64,000 bases of DNA. Origin: Micromonospora noduli (GTDB taxonomy: Bacteria > Actinomycetota > Actinomycetes > Mycobacteriales > Micromonosporaceae). The notes beneath the pieces are model-generated. The model searched no databases. It was not told the origin of the DNA and saw only the letters and a list, made by a program, of their open reading frames with translations. The stretch covers positions 45,740 through 109,739 of the forward strand of contig NZ_PYAK01000018.1 in the NCBI RefSeq assembly GCF_003264365.1, read 5' to 3'. Below, in pieces: positions 47,838 through 57,251 of this stretch. Both the position numbers and the translations under genes were made by a program. The first letter of the stretch is position 1. Every line of letters starts with the position of its first letter.

Positions 47838-50800
47838 ATGACCACCCCGATGGGCTCGCGCCGGCACCGCCCCAGCGACGACGTCCGGCGGCTGCACACC
47901 GCGCTGCTGCGGATGCCCGCCGACATCGCCACCGACGAACTGGTCGACGCCCGGTACGGGCCGACCACCCGGCGTGGGGTGGCCGAGTTCCAACGGGCGC
48001 ACAAGCTGCCGGTGACCGGCACTGTGGACGGGGCGACCCGGGACGCGGTGCAGATGGTGCTGGCCGAGCCGCCGTCGGGGTTCGTTGTGGTGGGTCGGGT
48101 GCGTTGGGTCGACGGGCAGCCGGCGAATGCTCTGACGGTCGGCGCGTTCGACCGCGACCTGCGGCACGCCGAACAGCTCGGCGAGGCGACCACCGGGGAC
48201 GACGGGCTGTATCGCGTCGACTATTCGCGGGACCGGTTCACCCGCTCCGAGAAGCAGTCCGCTGACCTGTTCGTCCGGGTCTCCGCTGGTGATCGACTCC
48301 TGTCCGACCCGCCGCTGAGCGCGGTGCTGTTCAACGCCCCCGAGCTGGCCGTGCTCACAGTGGATCTGTCCGGCGGCGGGGACCGGGAACGCAGTGAGTA
48401 CGAGCGGATCCTCGCCACGATTGTCCCGCTGCTCGGCCAGGTCCCGCTGTACGAGCTGCGGCAGGACGACGAGGCCGAGGACGTGACGTTCCTGGCCGCC
48501 GAGACCGGACTGCCCGCGACGGCGTTGGCGCACTTCGGTGTGGCGCAGAAACTGGCCGCGTCCTACAAGCTGCCGGCGGTGTTCGGTTACGCGCTGTTCG
48601 CCGAGCGGACACTGTTGACCACGAGCCGCACCGGCGCCGCACTCGCCCGGTTCGACGTCGACCTGAACACCGAGCTGCGGCCGCTGTACTACGACATCGC
48701 CCTGCTCGACGAGCACACCGTCCGGAACGCCGTCGCCGACGCCGTGCGCCACCGGTTCGTCCCCGAGGACCTGCTCGGCGAGCTGGACCGGATCCTCGAC
48801 ATGCTGGCCCGGGTACGGCCGGAGGCCCAGGAGTACGTCGCGCAGGAACGACCGAAGGTGTTGTACGGGCGGGTGGAGCGGTTCCTCGCCGACGGCGCGC
48901 ACGAGCGGGTCCAGAGTCTCCTCGCCGCCGACGCCGCCGGTGACCTGCCCGGGCTGATCGCTCGGCTGGCCGAGGCTGCGGCGTTTCCCGACCGGTCGGC
49001 CGCCGAGGCGGCCGGCGCGGCGAGCGTGCTGGCCGACGTGCTGGGCTACGACGAGACGATTGTCGACCGGGTCCGCGACCACGAGGGGATCGAGGGGGCG
49101 GCCGATGTACGCCGGCTGGCCCGTCTGGCCCCGGCGGACTGGCGGCGGGTGTTGCGGGACAGCACCACTGATGTCCGGGTCGCCGGTCAGCCGGTCCGGC
49201 CGGAGCTGATCGACCTGCACGCCGGCGCGTTGGCCCGCAAGCTGGAGAGGCGCTATCCCACCACGGCCTTCACCGCGCAGCTCGAACGCGACGCGGGCAC
49301 CGTGGTCGGCACCGCAGACGCAGACGCAGACGACGCCGAACGATCCGACGGCAGCGGCGATCGGCCGGGGCCCGGTCGACGAGCCGACCCCGACGAGCAC
49401 GCCGGCAAGAACGAACAGCCGGGCACCGACGAGCGGGCCAGCGCCGCCGAGCGCGCCTTCGGTGGGCACCGGGACGCGGTGCTCGAACTGCTCACCGCGA
49501 ATCCGGACTTCGACCTCGCGACGGGCAACGTGGAGCGGCTGTTGCGGGACCACCCGGAGCGGCTGCGGACCGGGCGGCCGGCGCTCAAGGCCGCGCAGCG
49601 GATCTTCAAGCTGGCGCCGACCTATCGGCAGACGACGGCGTTGCTGGCTGCCGAAGTGCCGTCGGCGGCCCGGATCCACGCCCTCGGCGAGACGCGGTTC
49701 GTGGCCACCGCCGTGAACACCGGCCGGTTCACCGACGAGCAGGCCCGGTCGGTGTATCGCCGGGCCGTGGATGTGCACGTGGCGAGCGGGTTGCTGGCCG
49801 GCGAACTCCAGAGCGCGGCGCGGGCGCTGCCGGTCCGGGCCCTGGGCGGCTCGGCGGCCCCGGACCTCACCCCCGTCAGCGCCGACTTTCCCAACCTGAG
49901 CAGCCTGTTCCAGCTCGCCGACTCGAGCTACTGCGAGCCGTGCCGCAGCGTGCACAGCGCCGCAGCTTACCTGGTGGACGTCCTTCAGTTCCTCGGCAAC
50001 CGGCTGGTCACCGACGCCGACACGCCGGGTCCGGCCACCAAGGTCGCCCGGGACGTCCTGTACGGTCGCCGGCCGGACCTCGGTGACCTGGATCTGAGCT
50101 GCGAGAACACCGACCTTCCGCTGCCCTACCTGGATCTGGTGTGCGAGCTGCTGGAGGAGGCGGTGGCGCCGGACGCGGGCCTGGCGTTCGGGGGTCCGCT
50201 GAGCGGCGGCGTCGATCCGGTGGAGGCGCCGTCGGCCGGGCTGCTGAGCCTGTTGCAGGGCCAGGGATGGCCGTTCACCGACCGATCGCTCGTGTACGAG
50301 CCGGACCTGGCTGGGGCCCGCGTGGTTCGGGACATCGGCGTGGTGGCCAAGGCGACCCCGGACGGGGCCGGCGGGTGGTTCGTGCGCCGACTGCGCCAGA
50401 CCACCGGCACCGCGCTCGAGTTGGCGGCCGCGCCGCAGTACGTGAATGCCGCCGCCTACACCCTGCTGGCAGGCAGCCGGTACGCGTTCGCCCTGCCGTT
50501 CGACCTGGCGCACGAGGAGACCCGCAGCTACTTCGCCCAGTTCGACATCGCGCGGGCCGACGTGATGCGGGCGCTGCGCCGGTCGGCGGGCCCGAGCGGC
50601 GAGGCAGTCGCGGCCGAGGAACTGGGGATCAGCGACGCGCAGCGGCAGTTGGTGGTCACAGCCGACCCGGCCGCTCAGGACGACATCTGGAACACCGCGC
50701 CGCTCGGCGCTCTGGGCGGCATCGCCCGGGTGGACAACTTCCTCGCCCGGGCGCGACTGGACTATCGGGAGTTGACCGAGCTGCTGGCGCTGGCCTGGGT

Positions 50801-53800
50801 CAATCCCGGGAACGCCATGTTCGTCAAGCACCTGGACACCGGGTCCGACCTCAGCGCAAAGCGGATCCAGCAGCTCACCGACGCGCGCCTGGACCGGATC
50901 CACCGGTTCCTGCGCCTGCTGCGCGCGCCGGCCTGCACCGGTTGGACGCCGCCGTTGCTGGACCGGGCGATCCGAGCCGACGCGCTGGGCGGCGGCGCCC
51001 TGGACGACGACCTCCTGGTCGCGGTGGCCGCGCTGCACCAGCTAGCAGGGCGGCTCGGGCTGCCGTTGCCCGAGGTGGTCGACCTGTTCGCCCCGCTGGA
51101 CGAGGCGCGGTACGCCGAGGTGTTCCGCAACTCGGCGAACGGCCCGGTCCTCGAAGCGTTCGAGCCGGCCAACGTTCTCGCCAACGAGCAGGCGGAGCTG
51201 ACCACACCCGGCTCGGGTGCCCAGCTGTCGGCGCACGAGGCGTACCTGGCGACCTGCCTGGGGGCCACGACGGCGGACACCGCTCTGTTGGTGGCCGACC
51301 TTCCGGCCCCGGCGATCGTCAGCAACGTCGGCCTGCACACGGTGTACGCCGGGACGCTACTGGCCCGGGCGCTCGGACTCACCGTCACCGAGTACCTGAT
51401 CATGAAGGATCTGATCGGGTCGGATCCGCTCACCGCACCGGCCACCGCGCTGGCCTTCGTCGACCTGCTCGACGCCGCCCGGGCCGGCACCGGCATCCCC
51501 CCGGCGGACCTGCGCTACCTGCTCCGACACGTTGCCGACGACCTGGCCGCGCGGGACCTGCCGGACGAGACGCTGACCGCGGTGCTCACCGGGTTGCAGG
51601 CCGGCTACCAGAGCGGGTACGCGGCGACCCGACCCGCAGTCGACCCGACGGCGCCCCCCGAGGAGAACCTGCCGGGCATGCGTGCCCTGCTGGCCACAGT
51701 GCCCGGGATGACCGAGGCGGACCTGGCCGGCTTCGCCTCGATCGTGGACGGTGGCTGGACCGACGCGGTGACCACCCCGGCGCAGTTCGTCGACGCGAAG
51801 CTCGCCGCCCTGGTGGACACCACACCGATAACAGCGGCGATCGTGGCCAACCCCACCGAGGCCCAGCAGACCACGCTGCTGCTGGCCATCACCACTGCCC
51901 TGTCCAGCTACGCGTACACCCGTACCAAGCAGGAGCTGGCGGTGGCGGCGGTGGCCGACACCTTCGGGTTCTCGGCGGACGCCGCCGCCACCGTGCTGGC
52001 CGGCGCGGAGCTGACCCGGCCGCTGCTCGCAGTGCTCACCGACGACGCGCTGGTGGACCTGGCGAACGAGCCACCGGTGCCGCCGGCGGTCACCCCGGCC
52101 GGGTTCGACGAGCAGTACCGGGCACTGCGCCTGTTGCACGTGCTGAGCCGGCTCGTCGAGCACCTGACGGTGCCCGACGCGGACCTCGGTTGGCTGCTGA
52201 CGAACGCCGGGTCGCTCGGCTGGCTGGCCCCGGACCAGGTGCCCTACCAGACCGGCCGGCCGCCGGTCCCGTTGGCCGACTGGATCCGGTTGGCCGCCGG
52301 GGTCGAGCTGGCCCGCACCTACCCGCCGGTGGCGAACCCGCTTGACGCGGCCGCGCCGTGGACGGTGTACGGGCTGTTCGACCTGGTCCTGGCGGCCGGC
52401 ACGACCGCCACGCAGGTCCACACCCATCTGGCGCAGCTCGGCGGCTGGGACCCCATAGTGCTGGCCGACCTGGACGCCCACCTCGAACTGTCGGCGGTGG
52501 ACCTCACCGCGTACCGGTCGCCGGCGACGATCCAGCGGCTGGCCCAAGCGCTGGCCTTGCTACGCCGGCTGGGCCTACCGGTGGCGGCGGCGGTGCCGCT
52601 GGCCCAGCCGGTCACCACGGCGGCGGGGGCGGCCACCATGCGGCAGGCCCTGAAGGCGCGCTACGCCGAGGCCGAGTGGTTCGGGGTGCTCCAAGGGGTG
52701 CAGGACCGGCTGCGGGTGGCCAAGCGGGACGCGCTGGTCGCGTACCTGTTGGCCGAGAACCCGGGGCTGCGCGACACCAACGACCTGTACGACCACTTCC
52801 TCATCGATGTCGAGATGGGCGCCTGCATGGCGACGTCGCGCATCGTGCAGGCGCACGCCACCGTTCAGTTGTTCGTGCAGCGCTGCCTGCTGGGCCTGGA
52901 GCCGGACAGCGTCGCGGCGGTCACCGAGGATCCGGGTTGGGACCAGTGGAACTGGATGGCCAACTACCGGGTGTGGGAGGCCAACCGGAAGATCTTCCTG
53001 TATCCGGAGAACTGGATCCTGCCGGAGTTGCGCGACGACAAGTCGGAGCTGTTCACCGAGCTGGACGACCAGTTGCAGCAGGACGAGCTGACCGACCTGG
53101 CGGTGGAGAACGCCACCATCGCGTACCTGGAGAAGCTGGACGACCTGGCGCACCTGGACGTGATGGCCTGCTACTACCAGCACGACAGGCATCTCATGCA
53201 CGTGTTCGCCCGCACCCGCGGCGGCGACCCGACGGTGTACTACCACAGGCAGTTCGAGCGGGAGCGGTACTGGACGCCGTGGCGGCGGGTGCCGCTGGAC
53301 ATCGCGGGCGACCACCTGCTCGCCTTCGACCGCAACAGCCGGCTCACACTGGCCTGGCCGGTCTTCACCGAGGAGACGGACACGGCGCAGACCTCCCAGA
53401 TTCCGGACCCGGACGGCATCCCGCCGGGCGGCACGGAGACGGAGCGGCCGCGCCGGCGGTGGCGGATCCAGCTGGCCATCGGCGAGCGGACGCAGGACCG
53501 CTGGCAGCCGAAGAAGATCTCCAAGGACGCGCTGTACTACCCGGCCAGCGGCTACCGGGAGGACCTCCCCGCGGTGGACGAGTTCACCTGCTTCGCGTAC
53601 GCGGCCGGAGCGGCCGGCCAGGCGATCAGCGTGCTCACCGGCACCGAGTTCGTCGGCTCGTTCGCGTTGACCGGCTGCCGGGGCTATCCGGAGCCGGTGC
53701 CGGGCGGCGGTTCCGGCAACCTGCTGCTGTCGCCGGTGTTCAAGGACACCGAGCTGCTGGCCGAACGGTTCACCGAACTGGTCTTCCGGGAACAGAACGA

Positions 53801-56800
53801 CCTGGCGATCAGCACCCCGCTGATGGGCGCGTTCCAGACGCTGGTGGCGCAGACGCCCGGCCGGTTCCGGGTGACGTACCCCATGCAGATGTCGTTGCTC
53901 GACTGGATCATCATGCTGCTGGGGCTGGCGCAGAGCGTCCGAGGCACCCACGACCGCCGGCCGGTGCTGCCACTGGGCACCCTGATGCCGTACTTCTACG
54001 GCGACTACGACCGTGGTTACGTGATCATCCCGGGCTTCTACGACCGGCGCGCTGAGGACCCGGCGGACCGGATCGAGAAGACGTACAGCGACGTGGACCA
54101 GTTCGCCAACGACGTGCTGGCGCTGCTCACCGAGTACCTGCGCCGATACGCCGAGGACCCGGCGCACGACCTCGCGGCCGCCGTGCAGGCGATGACCGAG
54201 GACGCCGAGTACCACCGGTTGGTCGCCGAGTTCGAGGTCTACGGCACCCTGTCGTACGGGGTGAGGTTCGCGAACTTCTACCACCCGCTGCTGTGTTTCC
54301 TGCGGGCCACCGTCTACCGGTCGGGCGTGCCGGCGATGCTGAGTCGGACCACCCAGCTCACCAACACGGGCTTCGACTTCGCCGCCACCTACCAGCCGGA
54401 GCCGGTGGTCGTGTCGCCGTACCCGGTGGAGGACCTGGACTTCGCCGCCGACGGCGCGTACGCGGGCTACAACTGGGAGCTGTTCTACCACCTTCCGTTC
54501 GACATCGCGCTGCGGCTCAACCGGGACCAGCGGTTTGCCGAGGCGCGGAACTGGTTCCACTACATCTTCAACCCGGTCGGCACCGCCGACGGCGCCTCCG
54601 CCCCGCAGAAGTACTGGGTCACCAAGCCGTTCTTCCAGACCGGAGTGCCCGAGCTGCTCAACCAGCGGATCGGCGACATTCTCACGGCGATCGCCGCCGA
54701 CCCGTCGGGGGCCAGCATCACGGACCTGAAGTTCGCTGTGGAGCAGTGGCGGGCGAAGCCGTTCAACCCGCACGTGGTGGCCCGCAGCCGGCCGGTCGCC
54801 TACCAGCTCGCGGTGGTGGTCAGCTACATCAAGAACCTGGTCGACTGGGGTGACCAGTTGTTCCGGCAGTTCACCCGGGAGTCCGTCACCCAGGCCACCC
54901 AGCTCTACATCCTGGCCGACAAACTGCTCGGGCCGAAGCCGAGCGTGGTGCCGCCGCTGGTCAGTCCGGCTCCGGCCACCGTCAACCAACTCCAGGCGAA
55001 GGTGGACCTGTTCGGCAACGCGTTGCTGGACCTGGAGAACCTGATCCCCGACCTGGACCTGCTGCCGCACGGCGGGGCGGAACTGCCCAGCCCGCTGAGC
55101 TACTCGGCGCTGTACTTCTGCGTCCCGCCCAACGAGGAGATGCTCCGGCTGTGGGACCTGATCGCCGACCGGCTGTTCAAGATCCGCAACTGCCAGAACA
55201 TCGACGGGGTGGAGAGCATGCTCGCCCTGTTCTCGCCGCCGATCGACCCCGGGGCGCTGGTCCGGGCCGCCGCCGCCGGCATGTCCGTCTCGTCGTTCCT
55301 GGCCGGGCTCGGCGCACCGCTGCCGAACTACCGGTTCCGGGTGCTGGCCCAGAAGGCCACCGAACTCGTCGGGTACGTCGGTGAGCTGGGCGGCGGGCTG
55401 CTCGCGGCCATGGAGAAGCGGGACGCCGAGCACCTCGCCCGGCTGCGCGCCGGCCAGGAGATCGCCCTGCTCGACGCGGTACGGGCGGTCAAGCTCGCCA
55501 CCATCGCGGAGGCCGAGGGCAACGTCGCGGCGCTGGAACTGAGCCGCAAGGTGGTGGAGGAGCGGCAACGCTACTACGCCGGCCGGCCGTACATGAACGC
55601 CTGGGAGATCACCGCCACCGCGTTGTCCGGGGTGTCGCTGCTCGGCGAGACCGCGATCATGGTGGGCTACATCCTGTCCGGCGGGCTGAAGCTGATTCCC
55701 AACTTCACCGCCGGCGGCGCCGGCTTCGGTGGCTCACCCACCGTGACCCTCACCCTCGGCGGCGACAAGGTCGGTGCCGCCGCCGACTCGGCGGTGATGA
55801 CCCTGGAGGCGATCGCCCGGGCCCTGGACAAGGCCGCCGGGATGGCAGCCAACCAGGGCGGCTACCGCCGCCGGATGGACGACTGGGAGCACCAGGCGGC
55901 GCTGGCCGGTCTCGAACTGACCCAACTCGACCAGCAGCTCCTCACCGGGCGGCTGCACGTGGCCATGCTCACCGACGAGCTGGCGGCGCACGACCGGGAA
56001 GCCGACAACGCCCGGGCCACCGAGGAGTACCTGCGCGGCAAGTACACGAACACCGAGCTGTACCAGTGGATGGTGAGCCGGGCCAGCTCCGTCTACTTCG
56101 GGGCGTACCAGCTCGCCTTCGACGTGGCGAAGAAGGCCGAGCGGTGCTTCGCCCACGAGCTGGGCAGCGAGGCCACGTTCCTGCAACCCGGCTACTGGGA
56201 CAGCCTGCGCAAGGGGCTGACAGTGGCGGACGCGCTGCGCCACGACCTGAAGCGGATGGAGGTGGCCTACCTCGACCGGCACAGCCGCGAGCGCGAGCTG
56301 ACCCGGCACGTCTCGCTGGCACAGCTCGACCCGGCGGCGTTGATCGAGCTGCGGGCCACCGGCAGTTGCGTGGTCAACGTGCCGGAGGCGCTGTTCGACC
56401 TGGACCACCCCGGGCACTACTTCCGCCGGCTCCGCACTGTCAGCCTGTCCATCCCGTGCGTGGCCGGCCCGTACACCCCGGTCACCGCGAAGCTCTCCCT
56501 GATCGGCAACCGGTACCGGACCGCCACCGCGGCCCGGCAGGGCGCCACCAGCGCCAAGGACAAATACACCGAGGTGCCCGGCGACGACCGGTTCGCGTAC
56601 AACGTGGGCGGGATCGAGTCGATCGCGACCAGCAGCGGCCTCAGTGACAGCGGCATGTTCGAGCTGAACTTCGCCGACGACCGCTACCTGCCGTTCGAGG
56701 GCAAGGGCGCGATCGGCACCTGGCGCCTGGAACTGCCGACGGCAGTCCGCCAGTTCGACTACGACAGCATCAGCGACATCATCCTGCACCTGCGGTACAC

Positions 56801-57242
56801 GGCCCGCGACGGCGGCTCGACGCTGCGCGGCCTGGTCGAGGACTCCCTGCGGGAAGTGCTCAACGAGATGCTGATCGACGCCGGCCGGACGGGGCTGTAC
56901 CAGGCCTACAGCCTGCGCCACCACTTCCCGGACGAGTGGTGGCAGCTCACCCAGCAGCAGAGCACCGAGCTGACCATCGGCCCGGAGCACCTGCCGTACC
57001 TCGCCCGCGACCACCAGCCGGTGGTGGACCAGGTGACCTGGTACGCCCGGGTGGACGGTGATCCCGGGACGTACGACCTCACGGTGGCCGGTGACCCGGT
57101 GACGTTGAACCGGGACGCCGACCTGCAGCAGTGCGTGGGCCAGTCCGACCCGCTGATTCTCGGCACCCCGGTCACGCTGGCGTCCGACCCGGACGGCCTG
57201 ACCGACCTGGTCGTCCTGCTGCACTACCGGCTCGACGGCTGA
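47838..57242 (+). CDS. ABC/Tc toxin subunit A (TcA) with N-terminal peptidoglycan-binding-like domain
   Basis: A 3134-residue toxin-complex A subunit. Residues 12-75 match a peptidoglycan-binding helical domain (DVRRLHTALLRMPADIATDE, then RYGPTTRRGVAEFQRAHKL). About 76-170 is a carboxypeptidase-regulatory-like beta domain. A low-complexity linker occurs near 490-540. VRP1-like sequence with an SVHSAAAYLVDVLQFL segment begins near 676, the ABC-toxin N-terminal domain is near 1600-1750, and neuraminidase-like sequence follows. Long helical and glycine-rich pore-like segments are at about 2540-2650, and the TcB-binding domain ends the protein. TcA pentamers form the pore that injects the TcC toxin. 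ATG 47838 has GGAG 6 bases upstream. TcB/TcC starts 9 bases later. Confidence 0.88.
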   Translation: MTTPMGSRRHRPSDDVRRLHTALLRMPADIATDELVDARYGPTTRRGVAEFQRAHKLPVTGTVDGATRDAVQMVLAEPPSGFVVVGRVRWVDGQPANALTVGAFDRDLRHAEQLGEATTGDDGLYRVDYSRDRFTRSEKQSADLFVRVSAGDRLLSDPPLSAVLFNAPELAVLTVDLSGGGDRERSEYERILATIVPLLGQVPLYELRQDDEAEDVTFLAAETGLPATALAHFGVAQKLAASYKLPAVFGYALFAERTLLTTSRTGAALARFDVDLNTELRPLYYDIALLDEHTVRNAVADAVRHRFVPEDLLGELDRILDMLARVRPEAQEYVAQERPKVLYGRVERFLADGAHERVQSLLAADAAGDLPGLIARLAEAAAFPDRSAAEAAGAASVLADVLGYDETIVDRVRDHEGIEGAADVRRLARLAPADWRRVLRDSTTDVRVAGQPVRPELIDLHAGALARKLERRYPTTAFTAQLERDAGTVVGTADADADDAERSDGSGDRPGPGRRADPDEHAGKNEQPGTDERASAAERAFGGHRDAVLELLTANPDFDLATGNVERLLRDHPERLRTGRPALKAAQRIFKLAPTYRQTTALLAAEVPSAARIHALGETRFVATAVNTGRFTDEQARSVYRRAVDVHVASGLLAGELQSAARALPVRALGGSAAPDLTPVSADFPNLSSLFQLADSSYCEPCRSVHSAAAYLVDVLQFLGNRLVTDADTPGPATKVARDVLYGRRPDLGDLDLSCENTDLPLPYLDLVCELLEEAVAPDAGLAFGGPLSGGVDPVEAPSAGLLSLLQGQGWPFTDRSLVYEPDLAGARVVRDIGVVAKATPDGAGGWFVRRLRQTTGTALELAAAPQYVNAAAYTLLAGSRYAFALPFDLAHEETRSYFAQFDIARADVMRALRRSAGPSGEAVAAEELGISDAQRQLVVTADPAAQDDIWNTAPLGALGGIARVDNFLARARLDYRELTELLALAWVNPGNAMFVKHLDTGSDLSAKRIQQLTDARLDRIHRFLRLLRAPACTGWTPPLLDRAIRADALGGGALDDDLLVAVAALHQLAGRLGLPLPEVVDLFAPLDEARYAEVFRNSANGPVLEAFEPANVLANEQAELTTPGSGAQLSAHEAYLATCLGATTADTALLVADLPAPAIVSNVGLHTVYAGTLLARALGLTVTEYLIMKDLIGSDPLTAPATALAFVDLLDAARAGTGIPPADLRYLLRHVADDLAARDLPDETLTAVLTGLQAGYQSGYAATRPAVDPTAPPEENLPGMRALLATVPGMTEADLAGFASIVDGGWTDAVTTPAQFVDAKLAALVDTTPITAAIVANPTEAQQTTLLLAITTALSSYAYTRTKQELAVAAVADTFGFSADAAATVLAGAELTRPLLAVLTDDALVDLANEPPVPPAVTPAGFDEQYRALRLLHVLSRLVEHLTVPDADLGWLLTNAGSLGWLAPDQVPYQTGRPPVPLADWIRLAAGVELARTYPPVANPLDAAAPWTVYGLFDLVLAAGTTATQVHTHLAQLGGWDPIVLADLDAHLELSAVDLTAYRSPATIQRLAQALALLRRLGLPVAAAVPLAQPVTTAAGAATMRQALKARYAEAEWFGVLQGVQDRLRVAKRDALVAYLLAENPGLRDTNDLYDHFLIDVEMGACMATSRIVQAHATVQLFVQRCLLGLEPDSVAAVTEDPGWDQWNWMANYRVWEANRKIFLYPENWILPELRDDKSELFTELDDQLQQDELTDLAVENATIAYLEKLDDLAHLDVMACYYQHDRHLMHVFARTRGGDPTVYYHRQFERERYWTPWRRVPLDIAGDHLLAFDRNSRLTLAWPVFTEETDTAQTSQIPDPDGIPPGGTETERPRRRWRIQLAIGERTQDRWQPKKISKDALYYPASGYREDLPAVDEFTCFAYAAGAAGQAISVLTGTEFVGSFALTGCRGYPEPVPGGGSGNLLLSPVFKDTELLAERFTELVFREQNDLAISTPLMGAFQTLVAQTPGRFRVTYPMQMSLLDWIIMLLGLAQSVRGTHDRRPVLPLGTLMPYFYGDYDRGYVIIPGFYDRRAEDPADRIEKTYSDVDQFANDVLALLTEYLRRYAEDPAHDLAAAVQAMTEDAEYHRLVAEFEVYGTLSYGVRFANFYHPLLCFLRATVYRSGVPAMLSRTTQLTNTGFDFAATYQPEPVVVSPYPVEDLDFAADGAYAGYNWELFYHLPFDIALRLNRDQRFAEARNWFHYIFNPVGTADGASAPQKYWVTKPFFQTGVPELLNQRIGDILTAIAADPSGASITDLKFAVEQWRAKPFNPHVVARSRPVAYQLAVVVSYIKNLVDWGDQLFRQFTRESVTQATQLYILADKLLGPKPSVVPPLVSPAPATVNQLQAKVDLFGNALLDLENLIPDLDLLPHGGAELPSPLSYSALYFCVPPNEEMLRLWDLIADRLFKIRNCQNIDGVESMLALFSPPIDPGALVRAAAAGMSVSSFLAGLGAPLPNYRFRVLAQKATELVGYVGELGGGLLAAMEKRDAEHLARLRAGQEIALLDAVRAVKLATIAEAEGNVAALELSRKVVEERQRYYAGRPYMNAWEITATALSGVSLLGETAIMVGYILSGGLKLIPNFTAGGAGFGGSPTVTLTLGGDKVGAAADSAVMTLEAIARALDKAAGMAANQGGYRRRMDDWEHQAALAGLELTQLDQQLLTGRLHVAMLTDELAAHDREADNARATEEYLRGKYTNTELYQWMVSRASSVYFGAYQLAFDVAKKAERCFAHELGSEATFLQPGYWDSLRKGLTVADALRHDLKRMEVAYLDRHSRERELTRHVSLAQLDPAALIELRATGSCVVNVPEALFDLDHPGHYFRRLRTVSLSIPCVAGPYTPVTAKLSLIGNRYRTATAARQGATSAKDKYTEVPGDDRFAYNVGGIESIATSSGLSDSGMFELNFADDRYLPFEGKGAIGTWRLELPTAVRQFDYDSISDIILHLRYTARDGGSTLRGLVEDSLREVLNEMLIDAGRTGLYQAYSLRHHFPDEWWQLTQQQSTELTIGPEHLPYLARDHQPVVDQVTWYARVDGDPGTYDLTVAGDPVTLNRDADLQQCVGQSDPLILGTPVTLASDPDGLTDLVVLLHYRLDG

Positions 57243-57251
57243 GGGGGAGCG

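Noticed and set aside
47706..51038. Long - strand open frames opposite the toxin genes (also 52575-55568, 58227-60308, 60540-62186 and 62301-63869)
   Set aside because: No start context and no recognisable domains; the + strand reads as TcA and TcB-TcC throughout.
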